Assembly: GCA_022575985.1 (NCBI GenBank)
Contig: JAKSXM010000007.1
Coordinates: 29,948,501-30,012,500, forward strand
DNA: 64,000 nt
Reading direction: 5' to 3'
From: Anagrus nilaparvatae
Taxonomy: Eukaryota > Arthropoda > Insecta > Hymenoptera > Mymaridae
A program made the translations under genes and the position numbers. Under the pieces are notes generated by a model. That model was not told where the DNA came from. It was given only the letters and a program-made list of their open reading frames with translations, and searched no databases. Shown here one piece after another: positions 54,291 through 64,000 of the stretch. How positions within the stretch are numbered: the first letter of the stretch is position 1; every line of letters starts with the position of its first letter.

Positions 54291-56715
54291 GGCTATTGCC
54301 GGAACAATATAGTGATTTTGCCCCCTTCCCCAATCTCCAAAAAATTATTTGTATCCAAAAAGTATTATAATAACTAGCCGATCGCCGCGCCGTTGGAATT
54401 AGCTTCCTAGCTCATATTAGGCGCCCTTAAACCTTAAAAAACCTTAAAAATCGTGTTTTTTGCGTTTTTTATTTGTTTCTCCACACTGTGTTGTGCTATT
54501 AATCTGAAAATTGCGTAGAAAAAAAGGGCACAGAGTTTATTTTCAATCTTCATTGGTTTTAGACCCTTAAGACCATTTTAAGACCCCGAAAATTTATTTT
54601 TAATTTTCGAAAAATCGGTTTTTGAGCATAAAAAAAAATAACCAGCGTTAAATTTCTTCAAACTGACCTAAAAAGTTGAAAAAAAGTATATTTTACTGAT
54701 ATCAGTCTTGTCCTGGAGGGGAAGCTCATCTCCACACCTTCAAAACTCAAAAAACGCGTTTTTTTGTCTCTACACGATTAAAATGCAATAGAATTGCGAA
54801 AATTCGTTTTGGAACCTCCCTTAATCTTTTTGAGCATCTATTCTTACGTTTCAACTAAAATATATTTCATTAGTTATGGTTTTTAGAGCCTTATGACCAC
54901 TTAAGACCACCTTAAGAGCTCAAAAATTAATTTTACATTTTCGAAAAATCAGTTTTTTTGAAATTAAAAAATTTTACCTGCCTTTAATTCTTTCAAATTG
55001 GACTAAGAAGGCAAAGAAAATTATTTTTTAACGATATCAGTCTTGTCCTGGAGGGGGAGCTCATCCCCACCCCTTCAAAACTCAAAAAACGCGTTTCTTT
55101 GCCCCTACACGATTAACCCATTAAATCCTAAGAAGAAACTGCATTCTACAGAGCTGTAAAACCTATTCCATTCAGAGCATTTGGCTCAAATTAGTAAAAT
55201 AAAACAAAAAAAAATTTCAACATGGCGGACATTTATAAATGGCGGACCAATATGGTGGTCAGAAAAAATTAAACTTTGATATTTTTTGATAAAAATTTGT
55301 GTGAATGGTATTTTTTGGGTGCTAATTACGAATATATAGTTATTTTTCAAAAATTTTTAAATAGCGGAACTAATAAGGCCGTCAAAAAACTCGAAATTTC
55401 GAGATTTTTGACGATTTTGAGCCTGAGCAGAAACTGTAAGCTATATAACCATAAAATCGGTTTCATTTAGGGTATTTAAACATGTTATGTGAAAAAATAA
55501 TAGTTATTTATGTCCGCCATATTTATCCCCCATTTTGAATTTTTTTCGAAAAATTTTATTTTTTCATATAAAATGTTTAAATGCCCTAAATGAAACCGAT
55601 TTTATGGTTATATAGCTTACAGTTTCTGCTCAGGCTCCAAATCGTCAAAAATCTCGAAATTTCGAGTTTTTGAACGGCTATATTGGTTCCGCCATTTAAA
55701 AATTTTTGAAAAATAACTATATATTCGTAATTAGCACCCAAAAAATACCATTCACACAAATTTTTATCAAAAAATATCAAAATTTAATTTTTTCTGATTA
55801 CTATATTGGTCCGCCATTTATAAATGTTCGCCATTTTGAAATTTTTTTTTGTTAGCCAAATGCTCTAAATGGAATAGGTTTTATAGCTCTGTCAAATGCA
55901 GTTTCTTCTTAGGAATTAATAGGTTAATCGTGTAGGGGCAAAGAAACGCGTTTTTTGAGTTTTGAAGGGGTGGGGATGAGCTCCCTTTCCAGGACAAGAC
56001 TGATATCGTTAAAAAATAATTTTCTTTGCCTTTTTAGTCCAATTTAAAAGAATTAAAGGCAGGTATAATTTTTTAATTTCAAAAAAACTGATTTTTTGAA
56101 AATGTAAAATTAATTTTTGAGCTCTTAAGGTGGTCTTAAGTGGTCATAAGGGTCTAAAAACCATAATTCATGAAATATATTTTAGTTAAAACGTAAAAAT
56201 AGATGTTCAAAAAGATTAAGGGAGGTTCCAAAACGAATTTTCGCAATTCTATTGCATTTTAATCGTGTAGAGACAAAAAAACGCGTTTTTGAGTTCTGAA
56301 GGTGTGGGGATGAGCTCCCCCTCCAGGACAAGACTGATATCAGTAAAATATACTTTTTTTTTCAACTTTTCAGGTCAGTTTGAAGAAATTTAACGCTGGT
56401 TATTTTTTTTATGCTCAAAAAACTAAAAAAAAGTTAAAAAGATCTTAAGGGTCTAAAACCAATGAAGATTGAAAATAAACTCTGTGCCCTTTTTTTCTAC
56501 GCAACTTTCAGATTAATAGCAACACAGTGCAGAAAAATAAATAAAAAACGCAAAAAACACGATTTTTAAGGTTTTTTAAGGTTTAAGGGCGCCTAATATG
56601 AGCTAGGAAGCTAATTCCAACGGCGATCGGCTAGTTTTTATAATACTTTTCGGATACAAATCATTTTTTTGAGATTGGGCGGGGGCCAAATCACTATATT
56701 TATCCGGCAATAGCC
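54291..56715. repeat. 2.4-kb palindrome with ~1.17-kb arms
   Basis: GGCTATTGCCGG at 54291 and its complement ending at 56715; arms 54291-55480 and 55550-56715, centre about 55503. Many matching blocks are visible (GCCGTTGGAATTAGCTTCCT / complement at 56605; GATATCAGTCTTGTCCTGGA / complement at 56325). Each arm is itself internally duplicated: GATATCAGTCTTGTCCTGGA occurs at about 54700 and 55035. It also carries ATGGCGGAC/GTCCGCCAT words (55225-55260, 55511, 55810). The 64-codon frames at 55276 and 55586 are mirror images of one repeat. No transposase. Confidence 0.9.
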
Positions 56716-58113
56716 TTTTAGTATTTGATTTTGAGGTTACTAAAGATATTTTTTTTTTTTAGATTTCAACAATGATTTTAAAGTTGATTCATTTTTTAAT
56801 AAATTTTTATTATGCTTCTTATCCTTTAATCAAAAGAATAATTAAGGGGTCTTGCGCTTTCAAATGCTATAATTTCGAGGTAAGATTGAGTGGTCATAAA
56901 AAAAAAACTGCTTAAACTATTTGAAAATTTTTTTTAAATTAATTTTGTAAATTATTAGGCAACCTTCCTTTTTTTTTTTTATTTTTTATGTACATTATTG
57001 GCATTAAACTAAAGAAAAGGAAAAATATTGAAAATTAAAAAAGTTACATTAAAAATAAAAAATTTTGTAAAGATCACCCTCATTTTCGGACACTCTCCCC
57101 CCTGTAAAATTTTAAAAAATAGCCCAATTAACTTTTCCGTAGTTTAACACCATCTTAATTAGATAATAAAAAGATTTAAAAAAAAAAATTAAATCGGAGG
57201 AGTAGTTTTCTCTGAGTCAGTCGGACAAATTTAAAAAAGTAGGTTTCGAGATAAACGCGTTAAAGTTTCTTTGTACGTATAATATACGTTATATTTTTGA
57301 TCAAATTTCTTCTTTAAAATTTTTTTTATTTAACATATCGACATAAAACCTTTTTTATCATAATTTTAAATATTTTTTTTATAACATAAGAAGAAAAAAA
57401 AAATTTTGATTTTCGGAAAAAATTGAAAGCGCAATACCCCTTAAATAACAAAAATAATAAAAATATAAAAATATATAAAGAATACTACCTTATAATTTTT
57501 TTCTTTTTTAGTCATTATACTTGTGTTAACTTTCAATAAATTTTAGTAGTCCACGTGACTAATAATTTAGGTTATTATTTTAATGCAGTAACAGAATTTT
57601 GATATATAACTAAAATTTATTCATATATAACTGGTTAATTAAAAATAAATAACTTTTTAACTTCAAATTTTAAAATTAATTGATTTAAATCACATTTTTT
57701 TACTTTTTTTTTACGTTTTTTACCAAGAAAAGAGTTTTTAGCAAACACACATCGGTATAGTAAAACAGAGAATAACCGTGCTGCTCACGAAAGAAAGAAA
57801 ATGCGCGCGTGGTGTACGATTGCATAATTGTAAGATAGATGGCCTTTTAGAAGCGGTGAAATTTAAATAAATAATATGCCTCCTCCCCGGGAGAAACAAC
57901 CTTTCTTACCGATACACCACCTGCGGTAAGCGAGAAGCGGTAAAATTTAAAATTTAAATAATTAATACGGCTCATCCCCTGGGTTGACAGCCTTCTTTAC
58001 CAACGCTCCTCCTGGGGGAAATATCCTTCTTTACCGACACATCTTTGGGGGCAAAGGGATTGGGTGGCCTAGAAGCGGCATACCTTATCTACTGGGGATA
58101 TTACTATTATAAT
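56716..58113. other. interval without gene; SINE-family relative at its end
   Basis: 56720-57855 is AT-rich and unassigned. 57860-58110 has repeated words (CTTTACCGACACATCTTTGG, AAGCGGTAAAATTTAAA) and ends GCCTAGAAGCGGCATACCTT, the inverted complement of 43209-43235, so it belongs to the same dispersed family as the SINE-like copy. Confidence 0.5.
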
Positions 58114-58620
58114 AAAAGCTTTCAAAGGTCCTGACAATCTGACAAGGATTGTGGAGGTCAGGGCATGTACTTTCATATTGAGAAGGCCGATTCACAAATT
58201 AATTTTACTCACAATTAATAATAAATTAAATTTATAAATAATTATTGTATTAATAAAACTAATTTTTGTAAATATTGTATTTTTTCTTATATATAATTGT
58301 ATTTTGTAAATAGTATTAGATTTTTTGTAATGTATATATTGTGAATAATTGTTCAAATTTTGAAAGGTAGTTTCAGAAAATTCGTGTTAACTGTTTATTA
58401 CATTCATTATTAGTGTGTATTTAATATTGCTACTATACATATTTTTGCGTTTTACGCCAGTTGGTGTAAAAAATACACCTATACTACTATGTAAAACCAA
58501 TATAAGAAAGAGGGCGGACACAGCACGCACTTAAGCAGTGCGCTTCTAGCTGCTGTCGTGTATGGTTATATTGTCTTAATAAATCACGTATTAACATATA
58601 AAACGGACAAGTACTTATTT
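58114..58620 (+). pseudogene. BEL/Pao pol C-terminal tail and candidate LTR start
   Basis: 58114-58240 encodes FKGPDNLTRIVEVRACTFIL and RRPIHKLILL, the last part of a BEL/Pao integrase, almost the same as the minus copy at about 59880-59980. A candidate LTR begins near 58462 (TGGTGTAAAAAATACACCTA), matching the LTR start at 59678 on the minus strand (TGGTGTAAAATATACCTATA). Upstream pol is missing. Confidence 0.7.
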
Positions 58621-59399
58621 AATCATTTGCATCAAAATCCATACCTAAAAGTCACTATAAGCAACGGTTTACACCACCAGTTAAACCAAAAACTGTCTAG
58701 CAGACATGAATATCATAAACAAAGATTACTTGTTGGTGTAGAAAAGTTGTATTTTTTTAAAACAAAATCTAATTTTTTCCATGATACGTTAAAACGACAA
58801 TATTAAGAAAAAGATAATTTTTAGTTTTTCTTATAACATAATACTTTATTAGTAAAATAAAACATTTAGAACATTTTTTTATCGATAACAAGGAAATTTT
58901 CATAGAGTATAGTAATAAAAATAGAAATTTAGGGCCAATAAAAATAAATGAAAAAAGGCCTTAAGCCCTAAAAAACCGTTTTTAAAGCAATGAATTTTCT
59001 ATGTAAAAGTATTAAAATTATTAAATTCGTGTAAAAATATAGTTCAGAGTACTTTTTACAAGGTAACTTTACTGTAAAATACCAATTGAAAAGAAATTTT
59101 CTATTTATAACAAAAAAATTTAATTTTTTTTCAAATTAACGTTAAAAAAAGTGGATTTAGCGAGTTTTCAATAATAATATTTCTCTAAAAAAATTTAGAT
59201 ACCTTGTTTTCATCAAATGAAATTTTTTTTTTTGATTACCCACCTAAAAATTCCATATTTTGATTTTTTGAACACCTCTAATGTTTACCCCCATAAAAGT
59301 TCTAAATTAAAGTTCTAATCTAAATTAAGCATGAATCTATAAAAACCGAATTAAAAGATTTCTTTAATTTTAATTTAAATTTTCCACCGATAAAATGGT
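58621..59399. other. interval between the two BEL/Pao copies
   Basis: AT-rich, no supported gene. The 82-codon frame at 58558-58806 starts in the presumed LTR and has no similarity I recognise. Confidence 0.4.
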
Positions 59400-59690
59400 T
59401 ATTTAGGGGCCTGGCCAGTTAAACAGCATCTAAAGATATTTATAATGGAATGTATTATTTAAATGGATATAAAATATCAGGATGGTGATGGATAAAATAA
59501 TATAGAATGATTTTTTAATATAACATGCGTTTATTATTATGTCCATATTAAGCGGCGATTCTACGCATTCTGTCGAAGCTGGGTGCGCGCATTATTACTC
59601 TCTGTTTCTTATATTCACTTTTTAATTTAAAAAGGCTTATTTACAAGGAATTTAATAATATAGGTATATTTTACACCATTCTCCCCTCTC
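59400..59690 (-). mobile_element. candidate 3' LTR of minus-strand BEL/Pao, with polypurine tract
   Basis: Minus strand: GAGAGGGGAGAA (59679-59690), a polypurine tract, immediately precedes TGGTGTAAAATATACCTATA (from 59678). This is the exact arrangement of a 3' LTR start. The LTR end towards 59400 could not be fixed and the 5' LTR would lie beyond 64000. Confidence 0.65.
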
Positions 59691-59845
59691 AAAGTTTAAT
59701 TATATTTACAAAGACAATATATAAAAAGTAAATAAAATTAGTCAATAATGTTTACAAAAAATACAATTTATAAACAGAATTTAATTTTGTAAAAATTTAA
59801 TATAATTTATTTTAATTAATTTTATAAAAAGTTAAAATAATTTAT

Positions 59846-61080
59846 TTACGTCATTATTAGTAAAATCAATAAGTAAGTTATAAGTAAGATCAATTTTTGA
59901 ATGGGCCTTCTCAATATAAAAGTACAGGTCCTTATCTCCACAATCCTTGTCAGATCATCAGGTCCCTTAAAAGTTTTTACAACTCGACTTAGCGGCCATT
60001 TACTTGGAGGTAAAGTCTCATCGTATACCAGAACAATATCATCAATCTCAATATTTCTCCACTCTCCTGACCACTTATAACACTCTTGTAACGTTTGCAA
60101 ATATTCAGCTGACCATGTCCTCCACCAGTCCAATATGGCTTGGACCAACTTTTACCTTTGATTAGGTGCCATATATATGAATTATATTGTGTTAAGAGAA
60201 GCGAAGGGCATAAAAACTGATGAAGGATCGCCAATCAGAAGTATCAAGGGGCGTGAGTTTAAGCACGATTCCACTTGTTTGAGAAGAGTATAGAACTCTT
60301 CAAATGTAAGATTGGAATCATCTATCACCCGACGAAGATGATGCTTTAATGATTTGACTGCTGATTCCCAGATTCCCCCTGTGTGTGGATAACCTGGTGA
60401 GTTAAATGACCTTCTAATCTGTACCTTCATTGGTCAATTTTCCCAAAAGGCTCTGCATATAGCTTGAAGAGGCCATATACATTTCTTTAAGAGTTTTGTT
60501 TGCACCTATGAAGGTAGTGCCCTGTACACTGAACAAATCTGAGCATGGCCCACGAATTGAGGTAAATCGCCGGAAAGTACCAAAGAAGTCATCGCTTGTA
60601 TATTCTGTAACGAGTTCCAAGTGAATTGCTTTAGTTGCCTTACATACAAAGACACAAATGTATGCTTTATATGTCTGAGCCCCACGAACCTTATATCTTA
60701 AAATTTTGTACGGTTCCGCATAATCTACACCGGTCATACGAAACGGTTTATTTGGTTTTTTAACTCGAGAATAGGGTAAAATGTCCATCTTTTTTATACA
60801 AGTTGTGTCACGATATCTAATAAAATCTACAAATTTGTGTATAATTGATTTGACAAGACTACGTCCTCTTAAAACCCAAAACTCTTGTCTTACTGTAGAA
60901 AGGGTTTAACGTATTTAAGTCCATGAAAGGATTTATAATGATAGTACTCTACTAGTAATTTAGAAAGTTTTGAATCATAAGGAAGAATTAGAGGATGCTG
61001 TTGTTCATAACTGAGCAAGGATAAATGGATTCTACCACATAATCGCAATAAACTATTACCTTAAAAGGGGTGCAATTTAA
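59846..61080 (-). pseudogene. BEL/Pao integrase region
   Basis: From 61080 down: RIHLSLLSYEQQHPLILPYD and HYKSFHGLKYVKPF (H2C2-type zinc-binding part, broken by stops), then 60788-60414 with FRMTGVDYAEPYK, FVCKATKAIHLELVTEYTSD, RRFTSIRGPCSDLFS and GTTFIGANKTL (catalytic core), 60430-60182 with YPHTGGIWESAVKSLKHHL and ESCLNSRPL, and 60148-59846 with DDIVLVYDETLPPSKWPLSR and the terminal GPDDLTRIVEIRTCTFILRR. Integrase inserts the cDNA into the host chromosome. Several frameshifts make this copy inactive. Confidence 0.85.
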
Positions 61081-61425
61081 TTAATCTTGACTTGAATTTG
61101 CATTTGTTTTTAAGTAAACTTTTTTTGGAGAGAAAATACGATATTTGAATTATATATACCCATACTAATTTAATTCTATTCAATTCGAAGGGATTAACAC
61201 AGGGTAAACAGATTTTTTTGTTTATATTAAACCAATTGCAATTAAATAATTTTGATTTTATAATAAGGTTATTTTTAATTTAAACAAGATATTATAAATG
61301 GAACGCAATACATATTACATAACTCTAAATAATTTACGAGCGTTTGAGAAACTATCCAACAAATTTCAAGTATTGTTGTTTTAATATTTAATTGTTGTTG
61401 TTGGCTAACCGAACAACTTAATGTG

Positions 61426-61430
<5 letters not shown>
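61081..61430. other. unassigned insertion within BEL/Pao pol
   Basis: No pol similarity between the RNase H/integrase linker (ending about 61518) and the zinc-binding part (from 61080). AT-rich, no recognisable ends; probably a further insertion or deletion scar. Confidence 0.4.

Positions 61431-61516
<86 letters not shown>
61431..61516. repeat. (AG)n microsatellite
   Basis: About 43 uninterrupted AG units within the decayed BEL/Pao element; the SLSLSL frames on the minus strand are its translation. Confidence 0.95.
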
Positions 61517-61520
<4 letters not shown>

Positions 61521-62194
61521 TGTAAAAGTTATTATTATCACGAATGAACTTAAAATCACCTTGGATTTTAGCGTTAAGTTCCCACCACAAGTTAAGTAAT
61601 TGCTCGGGAGGGATGCCTCTGGAAACGCAATTTTGACCTTGACTTACATGACTCCAATATGCCGTAGATACTAAAGAGTGTATTTGAGAACATTTATTTG
61701 CTATAAAAATTGGCCAATTTGAAGGATACTCTTACAGGCCAAAAAAGAACATCAACCGAATCAGTAAACAAATATACATCAACAGAAGGCAATATTAATG
61801 ATTTTAAAACTTTAGCATCCACATAGCTCTCAGAACTTATAATATAGGCAACAAGGGGATATTTATCGCCATCATCAAGAGCCAATTGCTTCATTACCCT
61901 ATTAGCTAAGAAGGGGCTGCTTATTACACAATACGTAACTGTATTTAGTAAATAAGCTGAAATTTCATCAGTTGGTTTAAATCATCAAAGAATTTGTTGA
62001 TATTTACGATCATCTTTATGTATTAATATTTGTCGAAACATCTGTTTGATATCTGAGACATATACATAACGATATGTCATCCAGTGAAATAACAGTTCTG
62101 CCAGATTTGGTAGTAAATTTGCATCAGTATGTAAAATATCTTTAAAGAAAGATTATTGAAATCTCGGGCAGAAGCGTTAAATACTGTTCTTAAT
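61517..62194 (-). pseudogene. BEL/Pao reverse transcriptase / RNase H region, deleted
   Basis: Minus-strand reading from 62194: LRTVFNASAR, LLPNLAELLFHWMTYRYVYV, DIKQMFRQILIHKDDRKYQQ, TVTYCVISSPFLANRVMKQL, GDKYPLVAYIISSESYVDA (catalytic Y-V-D-D with the second D changed to A), then abruptly VYLFTDSVDVLFWPV, which is RNase H; the intervening RT thumb and connection are deleted. A frame change leads to FIANKCSQIHSLVSTAYW and GQNCVSRGIPPEQLLNLWW (linker to integrase). Confidence 0.82.
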
Positions 62195-62575
62195 TTTTTA
62201 TTTTAACTATTTTTTTTTTATAATTCTATGATGAGGAATAAAGTAACAAAACAAAAGCATTAAAAATACAGTAGTTTTTGACAAATTACCACTTTAATCA
62301 TAGTCTACCACAAAATCAGTATACAGCTTTGAATAATATTGAAGTAATTTAGAGGTTAATTGGTGGAATATTGGAGTGGATGAAAGTGGATGTAAAATAA
62401 CTGATACTGTGATTAATATGATGATAAGATGATTTATTAAAACGTGTGTACTGGTATACGGCTGAGTGCGTACTGTCGACTGACAGGTAGCGCTTGATAT
62501 TATCTATCTCTTTCTAACATATACATTAAGGCGTGTATACATTATTATATTATAATAAAAGACATATTTACAATA
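62195..62575 (-). mobile_element. probable solo-LTR insertion within BEL/Pao RT
   Basis: The RT is interrupted between LVADCNYC (about 62578) and LRTVFNASAR (62194). The 380-bp insert has no coding capacity; on the minus strand it contains TGTATACACGCCTTAATGTA and AATAAATCATCTTATCATC, an LTR-like start and polyadenylation-like AATAAA. Borders and target duplication are not resolved. Confidence 0.45.
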
Positions 62576-62577
62576 GT

Positions 62578-63138
62578 TACAATCCGCAACAAGCTTGCTA
62601 AAAGATGGGTCGCTTAAAAAGCGCTTCTCCATTCTTAAAAGCATATTTTTTGCTACAGTATGTGAGCCAGGAAACTGTAAATTTTTTAGATCTTTAAACT
62701 TGAATGGGAACCTGACAACATATCTACCATCCGCGTTCCTGAAATGAGTATTTTTAAAATAGGTTTCGCACTCTTGCTCATCCGGATTAAGCATACGAGA
62801 AGAAAAATTCAAAATTTCCTCTTGTCTCCACAAACGTTCCAAATCAAAAGTAATTGAAGATTCAGGTTCATTACAAACAGAAAGACATTTGATCTTATGC
62901 GAGTATTGCCAGAGATAATATAATCTAATTTTGTCTTTGTAGCAATAGGATTATCAAGAGCATTTCGTCTCACTTCCCCCTTTTCCCCGTTTTCCCCCGA
63001 AATTTCAATTTGACCCCGCCTGCAAAATCCTGGATCAGCTAGAACTAAAGCCTCAATATGCTTCAAATTTTCATTTTCAGAACTAGTCAATGAGGCATAA
63101 TAAGAAATTTTAGGTAAAACATATGCTTTAATCGTCAA
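62578..63138 (-). pseudogene. BEL/Pao protease end and RT N-terminal region
   Basis: 63138-62809 reads KAYVLPKISYYASLTSSE and LVLADPGFCRRGQIEI, the conserved end of the BEL/Pao aspartic protease segment. After a frame change 62842-62578 reads LWRQEEILNFSSRMLNPDEQ, CETYFKNTHFRNADGRYVVR and LRMEKRFLSDPSFSKLVAD, the start of the RT. An insertion at 62935-62990 with GGGGAAAACGGGGAAAAGGG (minus) lies between. Confidence 0.8.
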
Positions 63139-64000
63139 AAAAAAAGTCTGACATAAAACGGGGTTTTATTTGAAATTGAACAATTTTTGTGCACGTATAG
63201 TCATTTTTACCGCTTGCACCTGAAATAGGTATTTTTGTAGAGGTATGATTAGTACACAATCGTTTAAATAAAGACTGGCTTATGAAAGATGCCTGTCAAG
63301 CTTGGTCAACTAAAGCTCTTGCGTGTAATTCATATCCATTTTCATTATTTATTTTGACTGCTGCTATCGACAATAATTTTAGAAAAGAGGATTTTCACAC
63401 AAATTAAGTGAAGTAACATGAGATTTAGTTGAATTACTTGCTCCAGGATCAGAAAAATTAGAATATTTTGTATTTTGATTTAAATTTTGACCTGAATTCA
63501 GATCGGGAGTGTTAGAATTTTGAGGTTTGTGTCTTTAGAATATAATTGTCATCATGCAAAGCTTTATGATTTTTTTTATTGCAAATATTACAAAGTGCTT
63601 TCGAAGTGCATCTAGGAAAAAGATGGTTGCCAAGACAATTACAGCACCTTGGTAATGATTTTATAAAATCATACCTTTTAGCAGGTGTTAAATTCTTGTA
63701 ATTATGAGTTTTATGATTTCCTTTGCACATTAAACATTCAATTATATTAATGTCATTATTTTTCGTATTTAATTGGGTATGAAATATCTTAACTTGAGGT
63801 TAAGTAGTAATATTAGAATTTTTAAATTTACTGTAATTAGGATTATTATTGATAATGGAACTTAAACAAGTTTTATGATATCTATATTTTATGATATATT
63901 TTATTTTTTTTACAGAACTATTTTCCTCAATAGATTCTAACATACCAATCTAAGATTCTATAAATTGAAGTAATATTTTAAAAGTTGGAGGTTTTGAAAT
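63139..64000 (-). pseudogene. BEL/Pao gag C-terminus and start of protease
   Basis: 63730-63512 reads MCKGNHKTHNYKNLTPAKRY, DFIKSLPRCCNCLGNH and KALCNICNKKNHKALHDDN: two complete CCHC-type knuckles as in BEL/Pao gag. 63511-63139 has protease-region traces with stops. The element continues to the window end (N-terminal gag), so its 5' LTR is outside. Confidence 0.78.

Noticed and set aside
55276..55780. Mirror-image 64-codon frames
   Set aside because: Both arms of one palindrome; not a gene pair.
61275..61590. SLSLSL-rich frames
   Set aside because: Translation of an (AG)n microsatellite.
59400..64000. Endogenous virus with envelope
   Set aside because: Gag, protease, RT, RNase H and integrase are of BEL/Pao retrotransposon type; no envelope-like frame is seen.
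1..64000. Bacterial or polydnavirus origin
   Set aside because: Spliceosomal introns, LINE, Helitron, P-type and BEL/Pao elements and HPS3 indicate an ordinary animal chromosome; no viral gene family was recognised.

Overview
The window is eukaryotic nuclear DNA, very AT-rich, with spliceosomal introns, dense transposable elements and almost no host gene content. The mix (P element, Penelope-like, BEL/Pao, APE-type LINE, Helitron, hAT, DUF4806 gene, HPS3 homologue) fits an arthropod, most likely an insect; a parasitoid wasp is my best guess but it is not proven by anything here. No prokaryotic operon, CRISPR array or intact virus is present.

The one convincing conserved host gene is the first exon of an HPS3 homologue (28580-30213, + strand), a BLOC-2 subunit for lysosome-related organelle biogenesis. 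Only the N-terminal half is visible; the rest must lie beyond the window or be missing. A second, spliced gene of the DUF4806 family (4050-5049, +) sits directly behind a frameshifted transposase-like fragment (3062-4049). Two small orphan coding remnants (464-840, minus; 53350-54240, minus) could not be named.

Layout. 0-2.2 kb: orphan exons, an interspersed repeat, and a MITE nested in a MITE. 3-5 kb: transposase-like fragment plus DUF4806 gene. 5.4-7.2 kb: large foldback. 7.5-10.3 kb: broken Helitron Rep/helicase. 13-25 kb: mosaic of one recurrent repeat family, interrupted by an almost complete 4.9-kb LINE with 14-bp target duplications (13723-18615), a palindrome, and two minisatellites. 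26.3-27.8 kb: P-type element with 8-bp target duplication and a THAP-like first exon. 28.6-30.2 kb: HPS3. 31-35 kb: very large palindromes carrying repeated AAGATGGCGG motifs. 36-37.6 kb: Penelope-like remnant split by a TA-flanked TIR element. 39-40 kb: hAT element with 8-bp duplication. 42-46 kb: two almost perfect hairpins and BEL/Pao gag-protease debris. 48-53.2 kb: tandem arrays and a 5S-rRNA-like sequence. 54.3-56.7 kb: 2.4-kb palindrome. 58-64 kb: BEL/Pao elements on both strands.

The most unusual overall property is the number of long inverted repeats (about ten of 0.1-2.7 kb), several with arms above 250 bp and very short loops. The genes do not form a pathway; the window reads as a transposon-rich interval around an HPS3 fragment.
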